A DNA stretch of 64,000 bases from Atriophallophorus winterbourni. Its lineage: Eukaryota; Platyhelminthes; Trematoda; Plagiorchiida; Microphallidae. The notes under the pieces are model-generated. The model was not told the DNA's origin. It searched no databases and saw only the letters and a program-made list of their open reading frames with translations. This document shows positions 20,369 to 32,691 of this stretch, piece by piece (position 1 is the stretch's first letter; every line of letters starts with the position of its first letter). The stretch spans positions 53,360-117,359 of the forward strand of contig JACCGJ010001413.1 of the NCBI GenBank assembly GCA_013407085.1. The letters are read 5' to 3'. Position numbers and translations under genes: made by a program.

Positions 20369-21698
20369 TTGGACTGGAGAACAGCCGTTGTAGTGCCCAT
20401 CCATAAGGGAGGAGCTTCCTCGGCGGTCAAAAATTACGGCCCGGTTAGCCTCACTAGTGTACCATGTAAGGTTATGGAAAGATTGATCCGCGATAAAATA
20501 TGTGGATATCTAACCAAACACTCTCTTTTGAATGGCGCACAACACGGCTTCCCAAAAGGTTGGTCATGTCTGACAAATGTGTTGAGCTTTCTAAACGAGG
20601 TTACTAAGAGGATGGATGATGGTGTAGCTGTAGAAGTCTTCAATCTCGACTTTAGTAAGGCTTTTGATTCAGCCAACCATAGGCTCTTGCTTCTCAAATG
20701 TTCAGCCATAGGAGTATCAGGGAACCTTCTGGGCTGGATTCGAGCATTCCTTAGCGACTATTCTTTTACTGACAGGGTAGATGATACTTACTCGGAAAGT
20801 GCGCATGTAACGAGTGGGGTTCCCCAGGGCTCAGTCTTGGGGCCGTTGCTGTTCATCATCTTCATTGATGATCTAGCCAACCTGTTATATGTTTAATGAC
20901 GACTTTAAAATTGACGGTAGGGCGGATAACTCCGATCTGATAAGTTAAGTGAAGGCTGTAACAGCATGGGCGGGTAAGTGAGACCTTCTCCTTAACCTAG
21001 ATAAGAGTCACTTGCTCTCTACACTGGCAGGCAACATGATTGTGTCAACGCCCTCAGCTCAAACGGAGTTCCGTAGGGTAAAGTCTACTAAGGACCTAGG
21101 AATCGTAGTCTCCGCAAACATCAAGTTGGCTGACCAATGTGCTGCTGCAGCTCAGAGGGCCAGGAGGGAACTCTTTCGACTACGTTCAGCCCTCACTTGC
21201 AGAAACGCTGAGGTGCTATTGCCCCTCTACAAGGTAATAGTAAGGCCACATTTAGAATACTGTATCCAGGCTTGGAAACCGTATTACCAGAAGGATATCG
21301 TGCAGCTAGAAAACATACTGAAGCTGGCCACTCGCATGATCGAGGGGTTAGCATACACCAATTATGAAAATCGCCTATTAATACTAGGACTTTTCTCACT
21401 TAGGAGGAGGCAACTTAGGGGGGATCTTATAGAGACCTTTAAGGTTGTCAAAGGATTAAGTTGTCTCAAACTCGATGACTTCTTTCGGTTCTCTCCTCTG
21501 GTTGGTACACGAGGGCACAGTCTTAAGCTAAGTAAACATCAAACCAGGCTCGAATCCAGAACGCACTTCTTTAGCATCCGTATAGTGAACGCGTGGAACT
21601 CACTTCCCGCTGAACTAATCATGGCAACTTCAGTAATTGCGTTCAAACATGGGCTGGACGAACGGTGGCAGGTGCTCTTCCCGGAGCATTACACTTAA
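20369..21698 (+). pseudogene. CR1 ORF2 reverse transcriptase, copy D, broken
   Basis: The frame at 20369-20896 reads DWRTAVVVPIHKGGASSAVK, QHGFPKGWSCLTNVLSFLN, VEVFNLDFSKAFDSANHRLL and SGVPQGSVLGPLLFIIFIDD. A frame break then falls at the catalytic box, where FNDDFK stands in place of FADD. The C-terminus resumes at 21012-21698 with PHLEYCIQAWKPYYQKDIVQ and RRRQLRGDLIETFKVVKGLS. The element cannot make an active RT. Confidence 0.8.
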
Positions 21699-22039
21699 GA
21701 CCAAATCCCCCCATATTTATGATAAAAAAATACAAAAATATTCGAAAAACATTTAAAACACAAAAAAAGTTTTTTTCTTCATTTTTTCGTATTTGTGTAA
21801 ATAAACTGCTGTTCATCGTCTTTTCATTCGATTGGACATGCAACATGCATAACTCTCTCACCTTTCGGTGATGAGACCTCTCCCATCTTCCATTCACAGG
21901 TACACAGGCCTGTGTTACTAACGAATCAATCCTGGTAGTGGCGGGTGTTTTCAAGCACACCTCTGAAAGAATCTGGGCACTCGTTCCGACTTGGTCGACT
22001 ATCGCTCTGTAATCCTGATACTGATAATGATACTCGTCA

Positions 22040-24340
22040 TGACCTGAAAGCAGAGGTGAAGTAGCTTTCTATTATAGCCAAAGCCTTCTGTGCTGTGAGA
22101 TTACGGAGCCAGACATCGTGTTACTGGATACACTCTGGTGCTCAGTCTGATTAGCTAACGGCGAAGACTATGTTTTGGGAGTAGTATATCGCCCATCGTC
22201 TGCACAGAAAACTTACAATCTGGCCCTACTCGAAAAAATTCACATGGTTACTTTGAGATTCACATATGGATTTTTAATTATGGGCGAATTCAATTTACCA
22301 AATCTGCAGAGCAGTACCATTTAACACAGGTGTTAGACGTTATTCCACTTTATAACCACATTGTATGTAATACATGATACCGCAGAACCTATTTACCTCC
22401 ACTCTTGGATCTCGTTCTGACAAGCAATGAACACGAAATTGATTACATTGCTTACAAAAGTCCACTGGGACTGAGTGATCACGTCGTCATCCATTTTGAC
22501 CATCTGTTTGAAGCTGTAAGAAAAAATGATGCCCGTAAAACAGTTAGGCGGATCAACACTATGGCGTTGAGTGATGCTCTGAAAAACAAGTTTGACTGCT
22601 AACCGGGAACCAGCAACGTACATGAGTTTTGGATATGGCTAATAAATAATCTCAAACGTTCAATCTAAGTGAGCTCCGAATGTGTGCTCAGCAACTCAAG
22701 AAAAAACCTTGAATTTACACTAAGAAGCCGAAATCGTAAGTGGTTAACTGTACGAAATATTGCTTGGCGACTTCATCGGCAAAACCCTTCCTCAGAGACC
22801 TCAGAAGCATTCCGTTTACTGCGGAACAAATTAAACAAATTTGTCATCCAAGACAAGTTACGATTCCAATAAATGATATCAAGCATGATGGAGCAAAACC
22901 CCAAAATGTTGTACCGTATGGTTAACGATTAAGATTAGGTGAAACGTGGAGTTGTGTCCGTGAACACATCAGCTGTAACAACAACAACTGCAGCAGGAAC
23001 TGCTGAAGCTTTAGCCACGTTTTATTCATCGGTATTCAACCTGAGAGAAAATGCATTGAACATCCCAAATCAAAGGGTTTCAAACACGGTTGCCATAAGT
23101 GAAATAATTGTCACTTCGAAACGCGTCCTTCAAGGTTTATTTAATCTTAAAAACGGAAAGTCTCCTGGGGCCGACGGAATAACCCCGAAAATATTAAAGC
23201 AATGTGTGAGTTTGCTATACAAACCACTCACTTACTTGTTCGAGCAAACACTGGCAATTTGAGCGATTCCTACAGATTTGAAACGCGGAATAATGTCTCC
23301 TATTTACAAAGTCAGAAATCGCTCCCATGTTTCTAATTACCGAACCGTTACTCTGTTACCTGTGATATCAAAATTAGTTGAGCGACTCATTGTTGACGAT
23401 CTAATGAACATTTCGAGAATAATCAGTTGCTTTCGTGGAACCAGCATGGATTTAGACGAAATTATTCCTGTTTTTCTAATTTACTGGTAAGGCTAGATGA
23501 TTGGACAAAATCGGTAGATAAAGGACAAGCAATACGCGCGTGCTACTTGGACAAACCAAAAGAACTCGATCGTGTTGACCATTACCTACTTCTGCAAAAG
23601 CTTTAAAGGCTTGGTATCACTGGAAAGTTGCTGATTTGGCTAAATGACTACCTAACAAATCGCACATACCAGGTACGTGTTGATAGTACATTATCCAAAC
23701 CAATCGCAGCAACTAGCGGATTTTCCCAAGGTTCAGTCCTTGGTCCGATACTCTTTCTGGTTTATGTCAATGAAGTACCGACAATTGTTCGATGTAACAT
23801 TTCGCTATTTACAGACGACATAAAGATAAGGCGCCCCATTCGTAGTCCAGAATACAGTCTGCTATTACAAAAAATCTTGATACGCTTCACAGCTGGCTGT
23901 TGAAGGATAAACTGCCGTTTAACAGGATCATGAATGTGAGGAAACGAGCAGAGTTCACAAATCATATAGGTTCGCATGTCCTTTAAAATTGCGATGAAGA
24001 AAAAGATTTGTGTGTCAGAATATGCTCGGGTTTAGAAACATCACTTCAAACTAACAGTGCCTTGAAAAAAGCAACACGTGTCGCAAATCTACTCAAACGG
24101 GTATTTAGGAAATGTTCTCCCAAGATATTCCCAAGGATAATTAATACATACTTGCGATCAGTCATGCATTACCAATGTGTAGTCATGATCTTCGTGGTTC
24201 AAGTAGGATGCGGATGCAGCGAATCTATCACCGCTTAAAAAACTATTTCTCAGCATCAGAAACGAACCTTATAACGAGAGGATAGCTCAAATGAATCTTT
24301 TTGATTTTCCGTATCGACGAATCAGGCGAATCACATTCCA
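22040..24340 (+). pseudogene. CR1-type copy E, heavily decayed
   Basis: Endonuclease remnants include VLGVVYRPSSAQ and IMGEFNLPNLQS near 22180-22310 and LSDHVVIHFDHLFEAV. The linker and RT follow with SPGADGITPKILKQC, NYRTVTLLPVISKLVERLIV, FSQGSVLGPILFLVYVNEVP and SLFTDDIKI, where FTDD replaces FADD. Stops and frameshifts are frequent. The copy ends without a tail near 24340. Confidence 0.75.
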
Positions 24341-24479
24341 CCGATATTCTGTTTGTTAACTCAGTGAACGATGTTCATCAGTTGAATACCGTTTGTACAT
24401 AATCAAATTACTGATTAATTACCATACACTCTTTGTCCACGCACGGTCATTGTTTTTCTGTGGTTGTCGCGAATTCGAA

Positions 24480-24800
24480 ATAGTATGTGGATATAACTGG
24501 AAACCACACAGTCTCAGGATCCATTTTTCACTATCCACTACAATCTCAACTGCCTCGGCGTGAAGTCGTTCCATGTATGATTTTATTCATCGCCTTATCA
24601 CTTCTACGTTTTCAATATCAACGTTGTGGCCTATGTTCAGCACGTTCAGCTAGTGCTGAATCTCTTATCAGTGATTGATATTCACTGGAATTTCGTGGCT
24701 GCTTACCGATTGTATTTTTGTGCTCACTTATCCTAGTAATGCATTCTCTAAGTGTTTTTGCCAAAATATACTCCCGAGAAACCCATACGAGTAACGTATA
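24480..24800 (-). pseudogene. Penelope-like GIY-YIG endonuclease fragment
   Basis: On the minus strand the sequence reads SREYILAKTLRECITRISEH, EYQSLIRDSALAERAEH and, in the next frame, VDIENVEVIRRGMNK. This matches the C-terminal GIY-YIG domain of Penelope-like elements. The RT is absent. It lies between copies E and F of one CR1 group. Confidence 0.7.
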
Positions 24801-24804
24801 AATG

Positions 24805-26695
24805 GGGTCTTTCGGGACAAACGGAATAACTTTACTCATAGTGAAGCAATGTGCAAATTTTCTATACAAAGCACTGACATACCTGGTCAAATAAACACTG
24901 ACAAATGGAGTGATACCTACAGAACCCATCAATATTTTCTCCCGTTTATAAAGATAAAATTCGCTCCGATGTTTGTGATTACTGATCCGTTAATCTATTA
25001 CCTGTGATTTTAAATTATTTGAGAGCATCGTTGTTGACGATCCAATGAAATATTTCAAAAATAGTCAGTTGCTCTGGAGGAAAAAGCATACATTTGGTCG
25101 GAATTATTCTTGTTTATATGATTTTATGATAACAATGAATTATTGGACACAAGCGGTTGATCAATAATGTATGCTCTGGCGCCTCGTGACTGCTACATAA
25201 ATATCCCTAAAGCATTAGATTGGGTAAACCATAGCATACCACTGCAGAAGCTTGAGAGGCTTGTTAGAAACAGAAAGTTGTTGAATTAGCAAAATGACTT
25301 CCAAACAAATCGCAAAACCCATTTATGTGTTGACAGTGAATTACCAGAACTAATCGCAGCAACTAGCGAAGTTTCCCAAGCTTCAGTCTTTGATCCGATC
25401 CTATTTCTGATTAATGTCAATGAAAAACCGGAACTTGTTAGATGTAAAATTTCGTTACTCTTGGGAGACATAAAAATAAAAAGTGGCATCTGCAGCACAG
25501 AAGACTGTCTGCTATTGCAACATGATCTTCTTAATCTTTACAATTGGTCTTTGAAGAACAAATTGTCAATTAACTTCCACAAATTTAGGTTCATGAACGT
25601 AAGGTATCGAGTAGAGTTCACATACCATAAAGGTTTACATGTCATTGAGAATTGCAGTGAAGAAAATGATTTGAGTGTCTGGATGTGCTCCAGTTTAAAA
25701 ACTAACACTCAAACTAACACTGCCGTTACATAAGCAACACGTATCCACAATTTACTCAAACGATTATTTGGAAAATTATCTCCTTGAGATCAGTTATGCT
25801 ATACTGTGTGCAGTCATGGTCTCCGTAGTTGTTAAAAATGTAGAACTTATGCAGCGAATCTATCATCGCTTAACAAAACTAGTTTTTAGCATCCGAAATA
25901 AGCCTTATAAAAAAGGATGACTCACCTGAATCTGTTCGACTTTCCCTATCGACGCATCAGGGAAGACGTTATCCTACTTTTGATCAGTTTTATGCTGCAG
26001 GTCCCCAGATGTTTTCATACCATTATGCAAAGCGGTCGTGAGACCACATCTCGAGTATTGCGTTCAAGTATGGTCACCTTATTTGAAAAAAGATATTGCC
26101 AAGCTTGAAGGTATTCAATGCCTAGCTACTCGTATGACTGTAGGGCAATAATGTAGGTCGTATGAGGAACGACTGTTGTGTCTAAATCTATTGTCACTGA
26201 AAAGAAGGCGGCTACGTAGGGACCTGATTTGAACCTTCAAAATCATCATAGGTTTTAGCACTATTCATCCAAATAAAATGTGCTCTGGCGCCCTCGAGGC
26301 CCTCCATTAAAACTGGCCAAGCGACATGTCAGGTCAAATGTTCGTAATTACTTTGTTAGTGAAAGGGTAGTAAATTACTGGAATCGTCTTTCTAAATAAG
26401 TTGTTTGTTCTACTTCGGTAGTAGGTTTCAAGAATAGACTCGACTCTAAGTGGATTTTTTTATTTCCTGATTTTTATCAGTAAGTGAATAGTTGGTATAA
26501 TCCTCATGTTGTCTTTGGAACGCACTAATGTCTCTCCTCACCTATTGGTGAAAGATGTTTTCCTGTTGCATTCCAGTTTACACTCATGCCAGAGGATATT
26601 GTTTGAAGTGATGGACACTATTCTGTGTCATGCCACCGAAAGAAATCTGGACGCTCGATTGGCTCGTTAGCCAAACTGAAGCGAACTGAACTGAA
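24805..26695 (+). pseudogene. CR1-type copy F, heavily decayed
   Basis: The order of fragments parallels copy E: GITLLIVKQCANFLYKAL-like sequence near 24830, SCYINIPKALDWVNHSIPLQ near 25190, VSQASVFDPILFLINVNEKP near 25370, then LLLGDIKIKSG where the FADD box is lost. The C-terminus follows with PHLEYCVQVWSPYLKKDIAK-like sequence near 26050. The 3' region resembles copies A and B and ends in GCGAACTGAACTGAACC near 26695. It is dead. Confidence 0.75.
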
Positions 26696-27280
26696 CCACT
26701 TTACAAAATATTCCATACCTTAAACCATCCCTTACAGGATTTATTCAAGCGAAGATATACGAGAAACTATCGGACCCATGACTATTTAGTTGTGGTTCCT
26801 CATTCGCGCCTGAACTGTATAAGGTATTTTAATTGTGCCCGTGTCTGTTTTACATGAAACAGTTTAACTTTTACCATTGCTCAATCCACCAACTTGCGTG
26901 ACGATATGAAGAAATTTTACTAATTTTAATTGAATTATTCGTCTGCTGATCAGTAATACACTGTTTTAACTAACTGCAATATCGCGTTAAATATTCACAT
27001 ATATTTTTGTAGTTTATTGTTCTTATACACGTACATTTTATTAACTTCTACCATCATATATTTATTATTTCGCTTGTTGCTTTTTAGACCATTCAAAACC
27101 TTGAATTACATTGAATTACCAATCGATTGGAATATGTTTGGGATCGATCGTGTATTTATAATGCAAAGGAATTTGATTGCAATCGGTTAGAGTGGTCAGA
27201 AGTGAAACGTTACCCAAAAACTGCTCTAACCGATTGCAATCAAATTCCTTTGCATTACATTGAATTACCTTTAATATTAA
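26696..27280 (+). mobile_element. CR1-type 3' end with GAATTA tail
   Basis: A C-terminal scrap (TLQNIPYLKPSLTGFIQAKI) leads into an AT-rich 3' region. It ends in TTTTTAGACCATTCAAAACC and TTGAATTACATTGAATTACC repeats. The same end occurs on the minus strand at 38343-39059. A small Penelope-derived insert lies inside the tail at 27121-27253. Confidence 0.75.
27121..27253. mobile_element. Penelope-derived mini-insert with 34-bp inverted repeat
   Basis: Two perfect 34-bp arms, at 27159-27192 and 27224-27257, surround TGGTCAGAAGTGAAACGTTA. The insert is bounded by ATTACATTGAATTACC at 27105-27120 and 27254-27269, a 16-bp direct repeat that looks like a target duplication. The central CAGAAGTGAAACGTT and the following CCCAAAAACT..TCTAACCGATTGCA recur at the 3' end of the Penelope element at 41340-42540. 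This is therefore an inverted end fragment of such an element, carrying half a hammerhead. Confidence 0.75.
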
Positions 27281-27369
27281 AATGAAAATGGGGCAACGGT
27301 GGATGAACGGCAGCTTGGACAACTCATGTGAAGGCATCATGGTCGGCACGTGTCAGCTGTCGTGAAAAG

Positions 27370-27740
27370 TGTAACACTTGTTGTATGAGCATAAGCTAGT
27401 TTTCCATATTTCACTGCCTTGGTTTATATCTACAGACCAGCCAACACCTCCACGAATGAAAAACAAATGCTCTCCATTTAAGGAGCATCGTCGCATAGGG
27501 AACATATCGTGCATTGGAAATGTAGCAAATGCTGACGTGCCTATAAAAGTCAATCCACACAGCATTTTCAGGCTATTACGACGTTGCCGCCTACGTTGAC
27601 TAGGACATGTATAAAATATGAAAAACTATCGTAATCCAAAGATCTATTCTATGGTGAGTTGATATCACGAGGTCGACCATTCAGCATACCGCAATTGCGG
27701 TGCAATACGTATATTGGTGAAATACCCAATAACAAGAAAA
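27370..27740 (+). pseudogene. RTE C-terminal fragment
   Basis: Across frames the sequence reads KEHRRIGNISCIGNVANADV, VNPHSIFRLLRRCRLR and LGHVYKI, matching the RTE C-terminus at 31010-31160 (SIRRILNIS...LLRQRRLRWLGHVYKI). It lies just before a new RTE copy. Confidence 0.65.
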
Positions 27741-28399
27741 CGTTAATGAATGGAGCTTAACTCACAAAAACAAATAAATTTCATTTTGTATTCCTCGTAT
27801 CAGGGGAAGGAAAACCCTTATCTCGAACCTCCACTGCCTTGTGGTTACATCCACTCATGGAAAAGGCTTCAGGAGTCAACCTCGAAAAAAAGATTCGGAG
27901 CCGGAGTCCCGTTAGGCGGTCCGAAGTTTATTACACTTCGTCCTGCCAGCTCCTGTGACGGTATCGTTGTCCAAGCGTATCAGCCTAGCTGTTCCTTTGG
28001 TTCCAGTGGTGCTGTGGAGAGGGAGCACTTGCTGCATGGGCAACAGCTAGTTCTCCATATTGAACTGCCCTGGCATACATCACAACGCACCACCGAAGAG
28101 GACACTCCTTCCCGCTTCTACGGAAAATAACACGGAAAGCAGTAAATACCGGCTAAAAGCTATGGCTCGATCGGCGAAGAGCTAAGCGCCTGGGGCTGCT
28201 TTCGACGGTAGGAGAGACTTCCAGGTCTCATTGGACGGCTACCGCCTGCCTCAAGCTGGGCAGCCCTTAGTCAATAAGGTGCCGTCTCGCCACGGTCTGC
28301 TATCGTTATTGGGTGCATGGGGATTATGAATAAACCGAGAGGCAGACTGTATTTTTCCGCAAAAGCGAATCGAAATACCAAACAAAAAATCTCCGTTAT

Positions 28400-29170
28400 G
28401 AAACTTGAAACCTGGAACGTCCGGCCCATGCTTCCATGATTTTATGACGACGTCTGAAATGTCAGAGGCGTGAGAAAGTCCGCCGTGATTAACAATGAGC
28501 TAAAAGGCTGAATGTCGATGTGGCTGCCCTACAAGAGACGCGATTACCAGACACTGGTAAGCTAACAGAAAGAGATTACACATTCTTTTGGAAAGGAAGA
28601 GGTTCCGATGAGCCTCGACTGCATGGAGTTGGGTTTGCCGTGCGAAACGACATATTAAAAGCAACAGAACCGAGCAGCAGTGGGAGCGAACGGATTTGGA
28701 CTTTAAATCTGAGGTGCATTACTGGTACCATTACGTTGGTCAACGTTTATGCGCCGACGCTCTCTGCGACGCCTGCTGAAAAAGATGCTATTTATCATAA
28801 CCTCACAACAGTCCTCAAAAACGTGCCACAGAAAAACTGTGTAGTTGTATTGGGTGATTTCAATGCCAGAGTTGGTGCAGATTACGAGTCTTAGCAAAAC
28901 TGTCTCGGATGGTTCGGTGTAGGTAAAACTAATGAAAATGGACAAAGCATTTTAGAATTGTGCACACAGTTCAATCTTTGTGTCAGTAACACTTTTTCCC
29001 AACAAAACCACAGCATAAAGTATCTTGGAAACATCCTCGCTTGATCCTCAGCTTGATCTTATTCTTGTTAAGCGAACTAAAATAGGAAGCGTGCTCCTCA
29101 CTAGATAATATCAAAGCGCAGACTGCGACACTGATTACTCACTGGTCTGTGCAAAACTGAAACTTCCCCA
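28400..29170 (+). pseudogene. RTE endonuclease domain, second copy
   Basis: The best frame (28520-28894) reads ALQETRLPDTGKLTERDYTF with the catalytic glutamate, HGVGFAVRNDILKATEPSSS, TLVNVYAPTLSATPAEKDAI and CVVVLGDFNARVGADYES with the Asp-x-Asn pair. A stop follows. The Asp-His end (DTDYSLVCAKL) appears near 29130-29160 with His replaced by Tyr. Confidence 0.75.
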
Positions 29171-29192
29171 CACGAGATTTCACCGCACCAAA

Positions 29193-30000
29193 TTGTCTGC
29201 TAAGCCTAGAATAGAAGTCACTCGCATGTGCGAACCTAATCTAATTGCGAGATTCGCAAAAGCCTTCACAACCGAGTTCAACAAGACAACTCCAATTGAA
29301 TCTGCTTCAGAAAACTGGAAATTGATAAAAAGCTGCATATGCCGAGTCGCACTTTCCATGAGCGGTCCGAAGAAAGCTCGAACAAGCGACTGGTTCGAAG
29401 CAAAAGCTTCTGAGATGACTGCTGTGTTAAATGAGAAACGCTCAGCATTCTTAAGGTTCAAAGGTATGTCAACAGATGAAAACTTACGTCTTCTAAGAGC
29501 AGCTAGAAATAATGTCCAACAGACTGCAAGGCGATGTGCAAATGACTATTGGACAGAAATTAGCCTTAGTATCCAAAAAGCTGCGGATACTGGAAATTTT
29601 CACGGTATGTATGATGGGATCAAGAGAGCCATTGGCCCAAACAAACTTAAAACGGCTCCCATTTAGTCTGCATCTGATAACCCGATTGTCGATAAAACTC
29701 AGCAGATGGAAAGATGGGTTGAACACTTCTCCTTTCTTTACCCTAGGGACAGTAAGTTTTTACCGCATGTACTTGAAAATGTCGAGCGGTTGCCGACTAT
29801 TAAATATCAAGATACTCCCCTTAATCTTGATGACCTCAATAAGGCAATCTACTGCTTGACGAATGGGAAGTCCCCTGGTGACGACGGAATTCCATCCGCG
29901 CTCATCAAATTCTGTAGAACAGCATTATTGCAGCCTCTTCACCATTCGCTTATTGAGTGCCGGAAGAAGGAGTGTGTGCCACATGAGATGCTATTTAAGA
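29193..30000 (+). pseudogene. RTE linker and RT fingers, second copy
   Basis: Frame 29193-29666 contains KKARTSDWFEAKASEMTAVL and ARRCANDYWTEISLSIQKAA, the linker of this RTE group. After a stop, frame 29706-30014 reads MERWVEHFSFLY and SPGDDGIPSALIKFCRTALL, the entry to the RT. Confidence 0.75.
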
Positions 30001-30318
30001 ATAAGGGAGATTGAGGCGACTGCAACAATTACAGAGGAATCTACCTTCTAAATGTTGTAGGCAAATTGTTTGCGAAAGTCTTACAGATCGGGCTGCAAGT
30101 TTTAGCTGATAGAATTCACTCCGAATCGCAATGTGGCTTCTGCAAGGGAAGATCAAACATTGACATGATCTTCTCCCTGAGACAACATCAAAAATATGTC
30201 GGGAACAGCGTATGCTGTTTTTAATGATTTTACGAAGGCATTCGATTACGTCGGTAAGGGGTTTTTTTTCAAAATACTTGATTTGATGAGCTGATTCCCG
30301 AGACTGCTCAAGCTCGTT

Positions 30319-31530
30319 ATGTCGTTCCACTCAGGCATGAAAGGCTCAGTCCATTTTAACGGTTGCAGTTCAGAAGCATTCGCAATTCGCCGAGGTGTCA
30401 AACAAGGGTGTGTTCTTGCTTCCACGCTGTTCGGCATTTTCTCTGCTCTGCTTCTAAAGCACGATTTAAGGACGAGAACAGAAGGCATTTACATACGCAC
30501 GCGAAGTGATGATAAGCTTTTCAACCTGAACCGGTTGAGAGCACAAACCAGAGCACGGGATGTGCTAATCCATGACTTGTTGTTTGCCGAAGATGGTGCG
30601 TTTATTGCTTACTCCCAAGAGAACCTACAGTTGATAATGGACTGTTTCTCGTAGGCATGCAAAGACTTTGGTCTAACAATCAGCATGAGCAAGACCAAAG
30701 TCCTTGGTCAAGGGACTGTATCGCCATCAATCTCACTGTTGGGAACTGTCAACTTGAACCAGTACATCATTTCATATATCTTGGTTCAACCATCGCGGAT
30801 AACCTCTCGCTAGACACGGAGATTAATAAGCGGATTGTCAGAGCAGCTGTCATTTTGTCCTGTTGGAACTCTCGTGTTTGGGTAACCGCAAGCTGACTGT
30901 AAAGACAAAAATGATGGTATACAGCGCGTGCGTACTAAATGCTTCACTTTACGACAGCGAAACCTGGACTACCCACGCAAGACACGAACGGAAGCTGAAT
31001 GCTTCCCATCTACGAAGCATTCGTCGTATATTGAACATATCTTGGATGGACAGAGTGACTAATGCTGAAGCGCTTTCAAAAGCTGGTCTACAAAGCATGT
31101 TCACCCTATTGCGTCAGCGCCGCCTGCGGTGGCTTGGTCATGTCTACAAAATTAAAAATAGTCGTATTCTGAAAGATCTTCTCTGAAGTGAGTTGCAATT
31201 AGAAAGTCGACCATTGGGCAGATGAACTTGTGGTACAAAGACGATTGCTAAAGTGATATGAAAGTTCTTGACATTGACCCCGCGAGCTGGGAAGAACTTG
31301 CTCTTGACCGCTCACTTTGAAGGCATTGTTAAGCGTCGTCTGCAAGCCAGGGAGGAGCAGATACAGCTATTTGCTGCTGAACGCAGATCACACCGCCGGC
31401 GTGTAACTGATGCAATACAACAGAGTTCTGATTATCTTTGCAAGCGCTGCGGAAGAGGTTGTTCCTCCCGAATCGGACTATTTATTCATTTCAAAAGCTG
31501 CAGAACTAGAACATTCAAGCTATTGTGATG
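30319..31530 (+). pseudogene. RTE reverse transcriptase end and C-terminus, second copy
   Basis: Frame 30319-30654 reads AFAIRRGVKQGCVLASTLFG and LIHDLLFAEDGAFIAYSQEN; the catalytic FADD box is changed to FAED. Then come HFIYLGSTIADNLSLDTEIN, YDSETWTTHARHERKLNASH, SIRRILNISWMDRVTNAEAL and LLRQRRLRWLGHVYKIKNSR. The end at 31430-31500 is a zinc-finger-like LCKRCGRGCSSRIGLFIHF with a final SC. Confidence 0.8.
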
Positions 31531-31839
31531 TACATTCATGGTCGACATCGACCGAAGGAGGCCAACATTCCTCGTATCGAAAAGGCGATTGGCGTCCACT
31601 CGGATAATGGAGATGAAGCAACTGAAAATAGATTGTTTTCGTATTATCCGTACAGAGGAATAATTCCACAAACAAAAGTCCCACCAAGCACGTTGAAGAT
31701 GAATCACTGAAACTTCCATGTTTATTATTATTATGAGCTTATGAGAGGTAGTCAAAAATGCATGAGTGTTGTGCAGAGAAGAAAATGCACAACGTAGTGT
31801 CAAAAATACACAAAATAGGAATTACAATGAATGACGCTA

Positions 31840-32230
31840 CAAACGTTTTCATGAGAGACATGGAAGATCTTGACATTAGCTTCATATGTTTCAAATAACT
31901 TGCTCTTTACCTTTCAATTCGGAGCCACCGTGTAAAGCGTCATTTGCAAGCTGTGGAAGAGCAGATAATTCTCACGGCTGCTGAAATATATCGCGTCATT
32001 AGCATGCATATACCTCCGATTGTCCAAGTAATGTTTCCTGTGGGAGAAACAGTTTATCAAAATCGGAGTGTTCAGTCGTATAAAACGTGGAACATGAAAC
32101 CGACATGCGCATGTGTTGCACATCATTGGTCGACATCGAACGAAAGAGGCCTAAAAAATTACTATCCAGTAAATTATACTCCATTGGAGAATGAACTTAC
32201 CCAAATTATTTTTATGATAAGTTGGTAGAT
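31840..32230 (+). pseudogene. RTE C-terminal fragment
   Basis: RVKRHLQAVEEQIILTAAEI is followed by TCACVAHHWSTSNERGLKNY, which aligns by order with the end of the preceding RTE copy. It is a separate, older 5'-truncated insertion placed directly behind it. Confidence 0.6.
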
Positions 32231-32560
32231 AAACTCTATTCTTTGAAGTAATAAGACCGCATCATTAGAATATTTCCGAGTAGGTGCTTAGCTTCATGCA
32301 AATATGCTTCGTTGTGGAACTTGAATACAAACCAATTTATTGCTAAGTAACAACAGTAAATGCTGATTACCAAAAGGAACAGTTTCAATTATTAATCGCG
32401 CTTGAGGTGTATATAGCTATTTTTGTTATTTTATTAAATATATAAATCCTACAGAAAATTGGGATTTAAGTCAATGTTAATTATAAGTGACTACTCATCA
32501 GTAGCAAATCATCAGAAATATCGAATTGTCTGAATGGGAATCGTATAAATTCACCAGAAC
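32231..32560. other. No recognised feature
   Basis: AT-rich spacer; I see nothing in it. Confidence 0.4.
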
Positions 32561-32563
32561 ATC

Positions 32564-32691
32564 TACCGTATTGTTCACAGTGTGAACATACACTATTCAT
32601 ACCTAAGGCGCACCGGAATGTAAGGCTCACTGCCGATTTTTCGTAAAAATTATTGTTTTTATGTGTGTCTTATAGTCCGAAAAATACGGTA
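32564..32691. mobile_element. Small MITE with TACCGTATT ends, pogo-like
   Basis: The 128-bp unit starts TACCGTATT and ends AATACGGTA. It contains the palindrome GTTCACAGTGTGAAC, AAGGCGCACCGG and CTTATAGTCCGAAAAATACG. The ends include TA, as in Tc1/mariner or pogo elements. A second copy is at 45360-45486. No protein is encoded. Confidence 0.65.

Larger units (their letters stand above)
17770..22030 (+). mobile_element. CR1-type copy D, near complete
   Basis: This is the most complete CR1 element here: ORF1, endonuclease, RT, C-terminus and a 3' untranslated region with a TGATACTGATAATGATAC tail. The 5' end is cut inside the ORF1 zinc-finger region near 17770. Frame breaks near 19855-20370 and 20890-21010 make ORF2 non-functional. 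It lies next to copy C in the opposite orientation. Confidence 0.85.
27800..31735 (+). mobile_element. RTE-type retrotransposon, second copy, near full length
   Basis: The element starts with the RTE leader (AAGGAAAACCCTTAT, CTCCACTGCCTTGTGG). It continues with endonuclease, linker, RT and C-terminal parts and ends near a TTATTATTATTATGA run at about 31735. Frameshifts and stops occur throughout, so it is dead. It is a different subfamily from the copy at 8190-11470. Confidence 0.8.
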
